The position numbers were made by a program, and so were the translations under genes. 64,000 bases of DNA, from positions 335,277-399,276 of the forward strand of contig CAUYUJ010010435.1 in the NCBI GenBank assembly GCA_963575745.1, in the 5' to 3' direction. This document shows, piece by piece, positions 31,886 to 63,169 of this stretch. Position 1 is the stretch's first letter, and every line of letters begins with the position of its first letter. Source of the stretch: Prorocentrum cordatum (taxonomy: Eukaryota; Sar; Dinophyceae; Prorocentrales; Prorocentraceae). The notes under the pieces were generated by a model that saw only the letters and a program-made list of their open reading frames with translations, did not search any database and had not been told where the DNA came from.

Positions 31886-33175
31886 GGGGCGGCGCAGAGC
31901 GCGACAAAAATATCGGCGTCTGCGTGCCAGCGCCTTTTCTTTTGCGGAGTTGGGCGCGCTGGCGCGGACGGCCGAACGACCCCTGCAGCGGGACACCCTG
32001 GCCACGCGGTCGCCGCGGCAAAAACTGCCCGTTCAAGGCTGGCGCCGCGCAGAGGCTGCGCCGAACAGACTGGTCGGAGGAGTCCCTCCTGTCCATGGGC
32101 GGTTCGGGCTGCTTCTCTTTCGAGGTGGGGCCCGTTGGGGCGGAGGACGGATGGCTCCCTGCCTCCCTCCCTCCTGCCCTCCCCCCTGGTCGGTCCCCTC
32201 CTGGAGGTCTGCGTGGCGTTTCCAGGTCGGCGCTGGGCCCCCCTGCGCCGCACCCCGCGCTCCCTTCCTGTGCTCTGAGCGGGGGGCGCTGTTGCGGCAG
32301 TTTCCGGAGTGAGGCGAGGGGGGGGTATCGGGCGCCGACCTCTGGACTTCGGCGTGGGCTCTAGGAGCCGGTCGTGGTTGGGGTGGCCGATGGCGGCGGG
32401 ATGGGCCGGCTGTGCGCGCGCCCTCCCCCCGGGCCCCCTCCGTAGCCGTCCTGGCCCGGGTCTCGAGGACACGTGGGCCGGCATGCGATGAGGAAACTTG
32501 GGGAGCTCGGGTCGCGTGCGCTCCCCCTGGTCCCATGCGGGCTGTGCTGGACAATGACAATCTGATCGGCCCATTCCCCCATTGGGCGCCTGCGGGGTCA
32601 CCCAACAGTTGCGCGCTGCCTTCTGGCAGACCCGAGGGAGACCGCAACCCGAATCTAGGGAGGAATGCGCCCGCGTCCAGCTGAGTACGTCGCCAGGGGA
32701 TGCAGGCTTCTCCGAGGCAGCGTCGCTAGGAGGTTTCTTGGAGCAAGAGGCGACCCACTTCTGGAACAACTTTTCCCCCTCCGGGTTTGTTCCTCTCTCC
32801 CTCCATCCGGCTAGCCTCGTGCCTACGTCGCACGTTGGCGTAGGATGGAGTCGAGACCGGGCGAGGAGCCCTGCCGGAGAGCCGCTGATGCCCCCTCCCC
32901 TAGGAAGACCCGAATCTAGCGTTCGCCTTCCAGCTTAGGGCGTGGCACCTCCCCTGAGGGAGCCTGTGAGCTGAGGGTGGTTCGGGCACGGTGGCACGCA
33001 TGTCCTCGTACCCTCCCTCTTTCTCCCAGGGCTGCTTCCCGAGAGTGGTCTCATCCATCCCTGGGCTGACGTTGTGGGGTTGCTGTCGGTCGCCGGTTTG
33101 GGCCCCGCAGCTTTCCACTAAAGGGGCGGAGCCCGCAGTCCCAAAATGCCACCTCGCTGGCAGGTCACCAACCAA
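31886..33175 (+). other. GC-rich region with weak coding look, unassigned
   Basis: One + frame at 32582-32938 reads plausible protein (TQQLRAAFWQTRG, GGFLEQEATHFWNN, PASLVPTSHVG) but its neighbours in the same frame do not, and there are no splice partners or family match. Kept as a possible exon or relic only. Confidence 0.25.
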
Positions 33176-33179
33176 CCAA

Positions 33180-33330
33180 CCAACATCCTCCCTCCTCCCT
33201 CCTCCCTCCTCCTGCTCCTCCTCCTCCTCCTCCTCCTCCTCCTCCTCCTCCTCCTCCTCCTCCTCCTCCTCCTCCTCCTCCTCCTCCTCCTCCTCCTCCC
33301 CCTCTTCCCCTTCCTCCTCCCTCCTCGTCT
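33180..33330 (+). repeat. (CTC)n tract before a spliced-leader copy
   Basis: Long clean CTC run followed by CTCTCTCTC and CTTTTTTTC immediately upstream of the leader copy at 33359. Confidence 0.9.
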
Positions 33331-33358
33331 CTCTCTCTCTCCTCCCTCTTCCTTTTTT

Positions 33359-33380
33359 TCCGTAGTCATTTTGGCTCAAG
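33359..33380 (+). other. relict dinoflagellate spliced leader (copy B)
   Basis: 21 of 22 positions match the leader (CCGTAG then TCATTTTGGCTCAAG; one C to T). It lies right after a T-rich pyrimidine tract. The following GTC could look like an SL-RNA donor, but copy 39309 lacks it and no snRNA-like body follows, so an mRNA-derived copy is preferred. Confidence 0.75.
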
Positions 33381-33436
33381 GTCTTTTTCAGCACACAGGG
33401 TGCTGCTGCAGGACCCCGTCCATCGGGGCAGCTGCC

Positions 33437-34253
33437 ATGCGCGCCGGCCGCCGCCTTCGCTCCTGGCAGGCTCCGGCTGGCCGCGCTCACGAGGCAGATC
33501 CCGGACCCTCCCCGAGGCTCACACGCGTTGTTTTTTGGCGACTTGGCTATTGTGCGCGCGTGGGCCGTGCGCCTTGGATCAAGGACGTCGCGTACTTGGC
33601 CAAGCAGCGCTTGCATTCGGGCGCCGATATCACCTTGGCCTCTGTCAATGCCCCTGCGGTTCCGCCTGACATCTGGCAGCCACCAGATTTCGCGCCCGAG
33701 ACCCCTGCGATGCAGTTGAACACGCTGCTCAAGGCTCTCGGCGTCGTTGCGCCCGCTGTCGAAGTGGCTGTGCCCAAGGTGATGAGCAAGCACGCAGCCC
33801 CTCCAGGAGCTGCTGGCAGCTTGTCTGGTAAAGCGGAGGTGGGGATGCGCCCTGCCGCAGCAGCCCCACTTCGCCCGACATGCCGCAGCCGCCGCCGACA
33901 GTTTCGGCACGATCTGGAGAGCGCCACAGGATCTGCCGGCGAAGGATTTCTGACACTCTCTCGCAATGCGACCCCGACTCTTTGCTCAGGATCGGCTCCT
34001 GGCCGGCCAAGTACAAGGGCTCGGAGGACATGCCCTATCTCGAGGTGTGCGAGAAGTACGGCGTCCAGCCGTCTCTTCTCTATGAGTGCCGCCCTCCTGA
34101 CTCGATCTGTCTTACCCTTCGTTCAGAGTGCAGCTGGGGGGCGCGCGGCGTGTCTGACGGCTCTCGTCGTGGGGCGCCCCCCCTCGCTCTCCCCGCGGGC
34201 TCCATTTGCTTGTTGCCCCCTCCCGGCACCTCTCATCAGGTACTTGTTTGATG
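33437..34253 (+). CDS. leader-tagged gene or retrogene, unknown protein, frame-broken
   Basis: The first ATG after the leader copy is at 33437 (RAGRRLRSWQAPAGR). Strong coding composition begins near 33585, with KDVAYLAKQRLHSGADIT, IWQPPDFAPETPAMQLN and ALGVVAPAVEVAVPKVMS. At about 33930-33990 the best text moves to another frame (SLLRIGSWPAKYKG, MPYLEVCEKYGVQPSLLYEC), a shift equal to one missing base. No intron is needed. The protein family is not recognised. Either a processed gene with one indel (sequencing error or decay) or a gene with an unseen splice. The 5' ~150 bp duplicates the segment at 29217. A CA repeat and CTC tract follow the coding part. Confidence 0.45.
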
Positions 34254-34317
34254 CTCTGCCCCCCCCAGGGGGCCTTCCAGTGTGCGTCGGAGTACGCCTC
34301 GCGCCATGCCCCTCGTC

Positions 34318-34334
34318 ACACACACACACACACA

Positions 34335-34394
<60 letters not shown>
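34318..34394 (+). repeat. (AC)n microsatellite
   Basis: CA dinucleotides with one CAGA interruption. Confidence 0.95.
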
Positions 34395-34395
<1 letters not shown>

Positions 34396-34399
34396 TTCC

Positions 34400-34480
34400 C
34401 TCTTCTCTCCTCCTCCTCCTCCTCCTCCTCCTCCTCCTCCTCCTCCGCCTCCTCCTCCTCCTCCTCCTCCTCCTCCTCGA
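34400..34480 (+). repeat. (CTC)n microsatellite
   Basis: CTC run ending in a poly-G stretch. Confidence 0.95.
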
Positions 34481-34504
34481 GGGGGGGGGGGCTCCTCAGA
34501 GGGC

Positions 34505-34790
34505 GGTAGGCTTCTTCCTCCGCAGTCTCCCAGACATGCCCGCGTCGTGGGAAGAACCGCGACGGAGCGCTTTTTCGCCGTTCTCGAGGGGGGCGGGGAG
34601 CTTCTTCCTCCGCCGTCTCGACACATGCTCGCGCCGCGGGAAGAGTCGCGACGAGCTGTGTTTCGCCAGCTTCAAGCTCCGCGGGTCCTCACCAGGCCCT
34701 TGGAGCGTCAAGGGACGATTCAGAATGACCACCTGGCCGTGCGGACAGGGCCGGGATTTCCGGGGGCCCCGTTTCGTTAATTTAAAAAAC
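34505..34790 (+). mobile_element. diverged A element with a 93-bp internal duplication
   Basis: GCTTCTTCCTCCGCAGTCTC-CCAGACATG at 34509 and CTTCTTCCTCCGCCGTCTCG-ACACATG at 34602 are the starts of two tandem 93-bp copies of the left end. The remainder (GGACGATTCAGAATGACC, GGGCCGGGATTTCCGGGG) is the A right half, ending diverged near 34790. Confidence 0.5.
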
Positions 34791-34819
34791 ATCGGGTGCG
34801 GCAAAGAGGGGGGTGATGA

Positions 34820-34990
34820 CTACGGGGGTGGATATCATGGCGGGGGCCATGATATTTCCCCAGGTTTTATGGCGCCTCTTCTTATTTCATTAAGTCCCTG
34901 GCCTCCCCCCCAAGAGCCGCGCACATGCCGCCGGCCATGGTTTGCACCCCCCCTCTTGGACCCCCCCTCTTGGCCGCTCCCGAGACATCG
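34820..34990 (+). mobile_element. G element
   Basis: GGTGGATATCATGGCGGGGG, CATGATATTTCCCC, AAGTCCCTGGCCTCCCC, ACATGCCGCCGGCCATGGTT and CTCTTGGCCGCTCCCGA in the order of the copy at 16440. Confidence 0.7.
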
Positions 34991-35423
34991 GATGTTTGGG
35001 TGGTTTCCTCCGCAGGCTGGTTCCTTCGGCGGCGCGCTTCGTGCCGCAGGCTCAGGGCCTGTGGGTTTGCGCCTCATCGAGGTGCGCGGTCGCTTCGTCG
35101 TGGCGGGTGGGGGAGCAGAAGCAAGGCGGGGGGGGCGGCTTGTAAGCCCTCCCGCGTTTTGAGGAGCCCGCTTCTGGGCCCCGCTGGGGAAGCCCCCTGC
35201 CGTCGTGCAGCGAAGGCGCCGGAACAGCGGCGCGGCCACCTTGGGCTCCGGAGGGGCCCCGGTTCGCGGGCCGCTCCCCGGGCATGCTCTGGGTCGTGGG
35301 GCCCCGCCGTGGCGTCGTGGCCCACCGCGGCCAGGAAAGCCCCGCCGTTCCTGTCCAGCGGTCCCTCTGGTAGCACGCGTGGCTGCAGGTGGCCCCCCCC
35401 CCCCCCTCGCCCCACACCCGTGT

Positions 35424-56607
<21,184 letters not shown>

Positions 56608-56664
56608 GGGCGGCTGCTCCCCAGGGCAAGCCTGTCAGCAGCACCGACGGGAGAGGAGAAACGC

Positions 56665-56751
56665 TCTGGTTGCGTGTGCTCTTGCTCTTGCTCTTGCTCT
56701 TGCTCTTGCTCTTGCTCCTCCTCCTCCTCCTCCTCCTCCTCCTCCTCCTCC

Positions 56752-56782
<31 letters not shown>

Positions 56783-56915
56783 GATCTTCCCGCTTCTCCT
56801 CCTCCTCCTCCTCCTCATCCTCCTCATCTTCCCGCTTCTCCTCCTCATCCTGTTGCTGCTGCTCCTCCTCCTCCCCCCCTCCTCCTCCTCCTCCTCCTCC
56901 TCCTCCCCTGCTCTT
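56665..56915 (+). repeat. (CTTGCT)n, (CTC)n, (ATC)n tract
   Basis: Hexanucleotide CTTGCT run, then CTC, ATC and CTC again, within 60 bp after the GT90 stop codon. Confidence 0.95.
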
Positions 56916-56959
56916 TTCCCTCGCTCCGTTCTCGCGTGTGCCTCCGTGCCCCCCCGTGC

Positions 56960-57250
56960 GGGAGACCCCCCTGCGCGCGCCAGGGAGGGGGGCCCAGCGC
57001 CGATCCGAGAAATCCGCGCGGACCTCCGAGTTTTTATGTTTATGCCACTTCTTGTTCCCCTAGTACAGTCGGGGCCCTGAAGAAGGAACCCTTTTCGTTG
57101 GGGAGGGGCTCCGCGTTCCTTAAGTGTTTCACAGCTTGCCTCGGGTTTTCCTTATGTTTTCGATCGGAAATCGAAGTTTAACTTATGGAAAGAGGGTTCC
57201 TTAGGTCAAGGCCCCGACTGTATGTTTATGCCACTTCTTGTTCCCCTGGT
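56960..57250 (+). mobile_element. F element carrying an E insertion with 28-bp direct repeats
   Basis: The F right arm (GCGCCGATCCGAGAAATCCG) is followed by E 57064-57221 (TACAGTCGGGGCCCTGAAG to CAAGGCCCCGACTGT). The 28 bp before E, ATGTTTATGCCAC... CCCCTAG (57036-57063), is repeated after E (57222-57249) with one change. Confidence 0.85.
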
Positions 57251-57790
57251 AGACTGCCCGGGGCTCGTGTTCGGAGGTGCAGGCTCGCGCTTCTGGCGTG
57301 GAGCCGCGCCGAGAGAAGGGAGCAGAGGGGGATCACCAGCTGGGCGTCGACGCGGAAGCGTGGCGCCCAGGAGGTCAGCAGCGGCAGCGCTGCCGGAGTT
57401 CGCGAGCGAGAGGCCGACGCCAAGGAAGCCAACCACGGCGATGCCGTCGATGGCGCATCAAGTCTTGATGTACCCCTTCCGAGGCACACGTAGCAGCCGT
57501 CGAAGGCGAAGCGAACACGTACTCGATGGCGTTGCTCCCACTCACCCACCGCTGGAGGAGGGGAGGCCCCACTTCTGTGGACAGCGCGCCGTCGCCGAGC
57601 CGAAGACAAAATTCGACCGCTAGAGCAACCACGACATGCACCCACCAGTGGAGGTTCGACCAGAACTGTCCATCAGAGGCGCGATGCCACCAAATACCTG
57701 TGAATCTGTGTAGCGCCCACCCTTTGGTGGCCCATTGGGATCGCGCCTGTGCAGCTGCTCCCTCGCGGCTGACTGTTGTCGACCAAATGC
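57251..57790. other. no gene called
   Basis: Open frames on both strands without a family match or repeat copies. A CACGTAGCAGCCG-type unique sequence. Confidence 0.3.
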
Positions 57791-57794
57791 CTAG

Positions 57795-57866
57795 TCCTCC
57801 TCCTCCTCCTCCTCCTCCTCCTCCTCCTCCTCCTCCTCCTCCTCCTCCTCCTCCTCCTCCTCCCTC
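57795..57866 (+). repeat. (CTC)n microsatellite
   Basis: About 23 clean units. Confidence 0.98.
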
Positions 57867-58242
57867 CAAACCACCTGTGGAGATGAACTCGGCAACTGCG
57901 TAGTTGAGGGTCGCAGTCGCCCGTCGTGTGCATAAGCAGCAGCGTGTCCCGGGTGGATGGGGAGCGGCATCCTCTCCGCGGACTCAGCCCAGGCCCCCCC
58001 CCCCCGAGGGAGGAGCCTTCCCACAGTCGCTCCTCCTGGCCGAGCGGCCGCTGGCGCTGTGCGCTGCCAGCCATCCCCCGCCCCGCTGCCGCACCAGGCG
58101 GCGCCGAGCGCCGGCCCGCCGCCGACGCCCGCCGCGGCGGGCCGCGGCCCGCCCGCGGCACGACGCTCCCTGCTCGCCCGGCGATCCGCGCACTCGCCCG
58201 GCGGCTGCGACGAGGCGAGGCCTCGTGGCCGCGGCGGGGGGG
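57867..58242 (-). other. GC-rich sequence flanking the RNase H scrap
   Basis: On the minus strand this lies downstream of the RNase H fragment and may be more of the same retroelement, but no motif is readable. Confidence 0.25.
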
Positions 58243-58445
58243 GCCAAGAGTGAAGTCGGGCCTGTCCCCCTACAGGGGGATCCTTCGACGAAAAGTTGAA
58301 AGATACCCCCAAGATCGTCGAAACATGGTCTGGGGACTATTTTTTGAGTATCTTTCGACCTTCTTGGGGTATTCTTTGGGGGGTCGTTTTTGTTCGTCGT
58401 CGAAGCTCCCCCTGTATGGGGGCCAGGCCCGACGTACGCCGAGAG
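58243..58445 (+). mobile_element. B MITE inserted in a retroelement relic
   Basis: Element 58251-58437, ends AAGTCGGGCCTGTCCCCC and GGGGGCCAGGCCCGACGT. Flanks GCCAAGAG (58243-58250) and GCCGAGAG (58438-58445), 7 of 8. Confidence 0.8.
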
Positions 58446-58660
58446 GCCGCCCGCCGCGGCGGCGGCGACGAGCTCCCCGCCCCGGCGGCGGGCCCGTCCA
58501 GCACCAGGAGGTGCTCGTCCGCTGGGGCCTGCCGCGCCGCGCCCTCCTTGGCCCGCCTGTCCGCGATCCTGTTGCCCTCGCGCTCCAAGGCCGTGACCTC
58601 GCCTCTGAAGCCCGCCGCCCCCGAGGTGTGGGCAGGGATGCCCCCACGCGCAGGCCCAGG
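58446..58660 (-). pseudogene. non-LTR retrotransposon RNase H fragment
   Basis: Minus-strand frame reads GIPAHTSGAAGFRGEVTALE then REGNRIADRRAKEGAARQAP. GN..AD..AK.GA preceded by a PAHT segment is the C-terminal half of RNase H domains found in dinoflagellate non-LTR retroelements. No reverse transcriptase motifs are found next to it, and a B element cuts it at 58437, so it is a dead fragment. Confidence 0.55.
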
Positions 58661-58817
58661 CGCAGGCCCGGGCGCTGGCGAGAGTGGCCGGCCGCGAGCG
58701 GAGGGCCCCCGCCGCCGAGGCCCGCCGCGGGCCGGCCGCCGGCCGCCGAGTGGCGCGGGCCGCCGCGGCGGCCTCGTCTCGGGCCGGGGCGGCCTGGGGG
58801 GCGAGAGGTTCTCCGCT

Positions 58818-58975
58818 TGCTCCTCCTCCTCCTCCTCCTCCTCCTCCTCCTCCTCCTCCTCCTCCTCCTCCTCCCTCCTCCTCCTCCTCCTCCTCCTCCT
58901 CCTCCTCCTCCTCCTCCTCCTCCTCCTCCTCCTCCTCCTCCTCCTCCTCCTCTTCCTGTTCCTCATTCTCCTCCT
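58818..58975 (+). repeat. (CTC)n tract
   Basis: Long CTC run, then CTGCTG and TCATCC variants to about 59100. Confidence 0.95.
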
Positions 58976-59284
58976 CTTCCCACTGCTCCTCGCTTCCTTC
59001 TCCTGCTGCTGCTGCTGCTGCTGTTCCTCCTCCTTGTCTTCCTTCTCCCTCGTAATCGTCACCACCAGCATCAGAATCATCATCATGCCCCGTGCTCCTC
59101 TCCAATTTCCTCCTTCTCAGCTTCCTGCTCCGTCCTACTCACCTCCTCACCTCCCTACCCTGTTCTCCCTCCTTCCTCAGCTTTCCTGCTGGTCCTTAAT
59201 TATCCTTTCTCCCACTCCCCGCCCCGCCCTTCTGGAGGCCGCGCACCTCATGATGAGCCTCCCGCAGCATAGGCGGCTAGACTT

Positions 59285-59600
59285 TAAATGAGGGGGGGGA
59301 GAGCAAAACGGAGAGGAAGGGGGGCGAGAAAGAGAGAGAGAGAGAGAGGGAAGGTGAGAGGGCAGGGAGAGGGGGGAAGATGGAGAGGGGGCGGGACATG
59401 GGGAGATGAGGGGAAGAGAGGGTTGATGTGACGTTGGAGGAGGTGGGCGGCGGAGGAGAAGGAGGAGGAGGAAGAGTAGGAGGTGGGAGCAGGAACAGGA
59501 GGAGGAGGATGAGGAGGAGGAGGAGGAGGAGGAGGAGTAAGAGTAAGGGCAAGAGCAAGAGCACGAGTAAGAGTATGAGCAAGAGCGAAGCGGAGGAGTG
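59285..59600 (+). repeat. purine-rich tract (GAGA, GGA, AAGAGC)
   Basis: Nearly pure purine on the + strand: GAGAGA, GGGGGAG, (GGA)n, (AAGAGC)n. It is the pyrimidine-rich 3' flank of the minus-strand gene that ends at 59667. Confidence 0.85.
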
Positions 59601-59666
59601 ACGGTCGAGCCGCCACGCCCTGACCCCCGCGCCCGAGGCACGGGAAGGCCGGCGGCCTCAGGCGAG

Positions 59667-61376
59667 GGGCTCGTCCCAGGCCCCGCCCGCCGCCGCCGGC
59701 TCCGCCGCCACCGCGCGCACCTCGATCTCCTCAATGGCGAGGTCGGCGCGGGCGGCTGCGAGCCGGGCCTCCAGCTCGCGGCACCCGCGGAGGCCAGGCT
59801 GAGCTTCTGCCCGCGGCGCTCTCCGTCGCCTGCGCGGCCTTGCTCGCCTTCCAAGGCCTGCCCTTCTTGCCGATGCCCAACAGCTTGCACTTCATCACGT
59901 CGAGGCCCTCCAGCTTGACCTCGCACTCCCCGTGGCCTACACCCTCGCCACGCAGGGGTCCACCGTGGTCGACGTCCTGCAGCACGTCGCTGCCCTCCAG
60001 CTTGCACTCGCACTCGCAGTGGCCTACACCCTCGCCACGCAGGGGTCCACCATGGTCGACGTCCTTCAGCACGTCGCTGCCCTCCAGCTTGCCCTCGCAC
60101 TCGCAGTGGCCTACCCCCTCGCCGTGCAGGGGTCTGCCGTGGTCGACGCCGTGCAGCGCGTCGAGGCCCTCCAGCTTGCCCTCGAACCCGCAGTGGCCTG
60201 CCCCCTCGCCGCGCAGGGATTCGCCGTGGTCGACGTCCTTCGGCACGTCGATGCCCTCCAGTTCTTTTGCGGAAGGGCCCCGTGAGGATTTTGGCCTGGA
60301 TCGGGGCCTGGACCAGCTTGCTCTCGCCCTCGCCGTGGCCTACCCCCTCGCCGCGCAGGGGCTGGCGGTAGCCGAAGCCCTTCACGTTGTCGAGGCCCTC
60401 CAGCTTGCTCTCACCGTCGCATTGGCCTGCCCCCTCGCCACGCAGGGGCCCGCTGTGGTCGACGTCCTGCTGCCCGTCGATGCTCTCCAGCTTGCTGCCG
60501 AGCCGCGCGGTGACGTCGACGCCGTCCACTGCCAGCGGCACGACGCCCGTCTTGCCGCCGAGGCCCTCGACGACCAGCTCCATCAGCGGCTCGCCCGTGA
60601 GGACGCAGCGCTCGGGCTGCGACACGGACGTCATCACGTCCAGCTCGTCCTTCACGTCCTCGCCGTCCTGGGCGCGGCGGCGAGCGAAGGGCTGCCCCCT
60701 CCTCTTCCCGCCTCCAGCGGCGACGAAGTCCAGCAGCGGGTCCAGGACGTAGCCCCCGTACTCGCCGGCTCCGCCCTTCACCTGGCTGGCCAAGAAGGCG
60801 GTCGGCGAGCCCTCGCCGTCACAGTCGGCCTCCTCCGCGGACGCCTGCGAAGGGCTTCGCTGCGGCAGGACCGCGCACCTGGCAGGCTGCAGGGCGCCGC
60901 GGCTTCTGCCAGCCGCCCTCACTGGCCTCGTCGACCTCGTCTGCCTGCTGCTGCACCTCGCTCCTCGGGGCCTCGACCGCCGCCGCTGCCGCCTGGACCG
61001 GCCCCTCGCTCACGGCGCTCGGCTCCGCGCGCAAGCCCGCGATGTCGGCGCGGAGGGCCACGATGGTGCCAAGTGCCTCTGGCGCCTGCGGTTGGCCCTG
61101 ATCCGCCCACCGGAGGACGACCTCCAGCACCGGCGGCGGGCCCCAAGGCGTCTGCCAGTGCAGTGCCGTTCTTAATACATGCTCCGCGTGCGGATCATGT
61201 ATTAAAAATGCAGGGATGTAGTATCAAAAACAACGAGGAGTTCATGCATACATTTACTCCTAAATTGATCACGTATTAGAAATCCAATATTTTTGCAAAC
61301 CCTATGTATTCAAAACTGCCCTGTAGGCCGCCCCGCACGAGCACCAGCGGCCGCCGCAGGGGAGGGCCCACAGCAT
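59667..61376 (-). CDS. unknown protein with 28-residue tandem repeats, one intron, frame-broken
   Basis: The start is taken as ATG at 61376 (MLWALPCGGRWCSCGAAYR), spliced over a P element (61319-61152) to TPWGPPPVLEVVLRWADQGQ, then ALGTIVALRADIAGLRAEPS, SEVQQQADEVDEASEGGWQK. Middle part: GSPTAFLASQVKGGAGEYGG, RCVLTGEPLMELVVEGLG, GVVPLAVDGVDVTARLG. Then about seven 28-residue repeats of type KLEGSDVLKDVDHGG-PLRGEGVGHCECE. The end reads LEARLAAARADLAIEEIEVR and GAWDEPLA, stop at 59667-59669. Good coding text changes frame three times, near 60880, 60265 (AAAA run) and 59815 (GGG run); each is cured by removing one base, so assembly indels or recent decay. No family recognised; the Cys/Trp N-terminus resembles a small zinc ribbon and the C-terminus a short coiled coil. 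Location and role unknown. Confidence 0.55.
59885..60500 (-). repeat. 84-bp coding tandem repeat (28 residues)
   Basis: CCCTCCAGCTTG...CTCGCAGTGGCCTAC...GTCGACGTCC units start near 59905, 59989, 60073, 60157, 60241 (diverged), 60306 and 60390. The 84-bp period keeps the frame, in contrast to the 64-bp satellite. Confidence 0.85.
61152..61319 (-). mobile_element. P element forming a GC-AG intron of the minus gene
   Basis: On the minus strand TACAGG/GCAGTTTTG ... CACTGGCAG/ACGCC; removal joins AAYR to TPWGPPP in frame. GGCAG is repeated at both edges. Contains the same CATGCTCCGCGTGCGG hairpin as 7266-7452. Confidence 0.65.
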
Positions 61377-61600
61377 CAGCTCAGTGCTTGCGCCACTCCG
61401 CCTTGATAGGCGGGGCTCGCCACGGCACGCGGCGCGGCGGCGGAGCCCGTCGTCAATGAGCACCTCGCAGAGGTGCGGGGAGCGCGGCCCAGAAGCGCCG
61501 CGGCGCAGGTGAGCCAGAACGGTTCTCGGGAGGAGGAGGAGGAGGAGGAGGAGGAGGAGGAGGAGGAGGAGGAGGAGGCAGGAGGGGGATTACGAGATCA
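61377..61600. repeat. spacer with (GGA)n at 61525-61580
   Basis: 5' flank of the minus gene. The GGA run on + is a pyrimidine tract for the minus strand, but lies upstream of the assumed start. A leader copy was not found here. Confidence 0.5.
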
Positions 61601-62770
61601 ACGACGCACCAAATCATCTACTCAGACACAGCGCTCCGATGGCACCGGCAGCAGCAAGGTACAACCCAAGCAGCCCCACTTCGACCTCGACGGCACAGAA
61701 AAGGACCTGAAGACCCACGTACCAAGCGTTACGACTTCGCCGTCGACGAGAACGCTTGCATACATACAAGATTCCAGGGTGCAGAAAACAACACCTTTGC
61801 CTGCTCCATGACTAACGGCAACAACATATCGACAGGCTCGGAGCTACTGCCACTCACCAATGTACTTGCGGACGCACTGCGCACTTCTGGAGCTGCACCA
61901 TTACACCCACCATGGGCCACAGTGGTCATAGACATGACGCGCAAGCACATGACATCACTGGTATCACACGATCAACCAAGCTCCGTAGAGTTTAAATCAG
62001 CGCCAGACTACATCAGCGGGCAGCTCAACGAGTTGACAGGTACCGTACAACTGCCACCATCACTACGGCAGCCTACAATGCCGCCGGCTCACTACGAGCT
62101 ATCAGCACCGATGCCAGCAAACCCCAAGTAGCCCCCTGACAGTAGGAGAACCCACCTACACCCCTCAAGAACCTATACACACAGCACCACCTGGTACCAG
62201 TCATAATGGCAGTCCACACGATACAGCCACCACTCACACCGCACATGCCACACCCAATGGGCGTGACCTTCAACTACCAACCTCCTGCTCAGATTCGCGG
62301 GATCGACACGAACATCAACCACGACCACAAGGATGACAATTGGACGCAGCAGTAACTGAAACAACGGTGACAAGCAGAGCAGACATAATGCGAAAGCCAG
62401 GACATAATACGAAAGGAATGTATTGGACATATACCGCAAACACCCCAGCATCATATTATACCATTCATCGATTTTTTTATGCCAAAGCTACCACAGGGCC
62501 ATTCCGACCGACCCAACGCGCGATTTGCACCGCTTCAACCTACTCCACCACCCAAACGCAAGATGCCAACGCCAGCAACTTCCACAGATACACCACCTGC
62601 TATAGCACATGTTATTCCACCAGCGCCAGCTCCAAGCAATAACTGGACACCAATTCATGCGGCCAACCTGCCGCCAACGACGACTACCAACACACAACAC
62701 ATGACTGCACCACACCACGACGACAACGAGAGCGGTCACGAGAGCGAGAGAGACAATTACATATAAGTTC
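61600..62770 (+). pseudogene. A/C-rich island with broken ORFs, possible retroelement relic
   Basis: Clearly lower GC and A/C-ending codons. + strand readable pieces in different frames: 61690-62131 (KRYDFAVDENACIHTRFQ, NNTFACSMTNGNNISTGSEL, VVIDMTRKHMTSLV, ending PMPANPK); 62206-62356 (MAVHTIQPPLTPHMPHPMGV, QIRGIDTNINHDHKDDNW); 62480-62766 (a Pro/Thr-rich tail ending GHESERDNYI). Each ends in a stop. The composition suggests a transferred or transposon-borne gene now decayed; no RT, integrase or capsid motif is recognised. Confidence 0.35.
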
Positions 62771-62911
62771 CCCCCCTTTACGTTGAAACCACTACCCCCA
62801 CACCGAGGACATGACATGTAATGTCCGCCCGGGTGGAAGGCATACAGATCTACGGAATAATATTGTGGGGATGAAGATAGTTGGCGTTAAGTCGCCCACT
62901 ACAAGGAGGAG

Positions 62912-62912
62912 C

Positions 62913-62944
<32 letters not shown>
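62912..62944 (+). repeat. (TA)n microsatellite
   Basis: 16 TA units, preceded by GTTAAGTCGCCCACTACAAGG, which resembles a decayed B end. Confidence 0.9.
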
Positions 62945-62946
<2 letters not shown>

Positions 62947-63169
62947 AGACTGCACTGGCGCTTCGCGCCAAGCACCTTGGTCCTTGAAGTTTGGTGTGCA
63001 GGCGGAATAACAGGAAGGTCAAGCCGACAATTTAGCGATAACTCCTTGTTGCCTTTTCCGGCATCGCCGCTGTAATCATGTCATTCGTTATCCTTCCTCC
63101 ATGCTTCTTTTTCCTCAATCATACCCTGCGAATTCCCACCATTCTCCTCATCTCTTTTTTGCGGAGGCT

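Noticed and set aside
32033-32769. Minus-strand ORFs of 200-300 codons
   Set aside because: GC-rich DNA with few stops; Pro/Arg/Gly composition, no domain, and several overlapping frames equally open.
33359-33420. SL RNA gene (leader followed by GT donor)
   Set aside because: Only two of three leader copies have GT next, no conserved ~35-nt SL RNA body or terminator follows, and each copy sits behind a pyrimidine tract with coding sequence after it.
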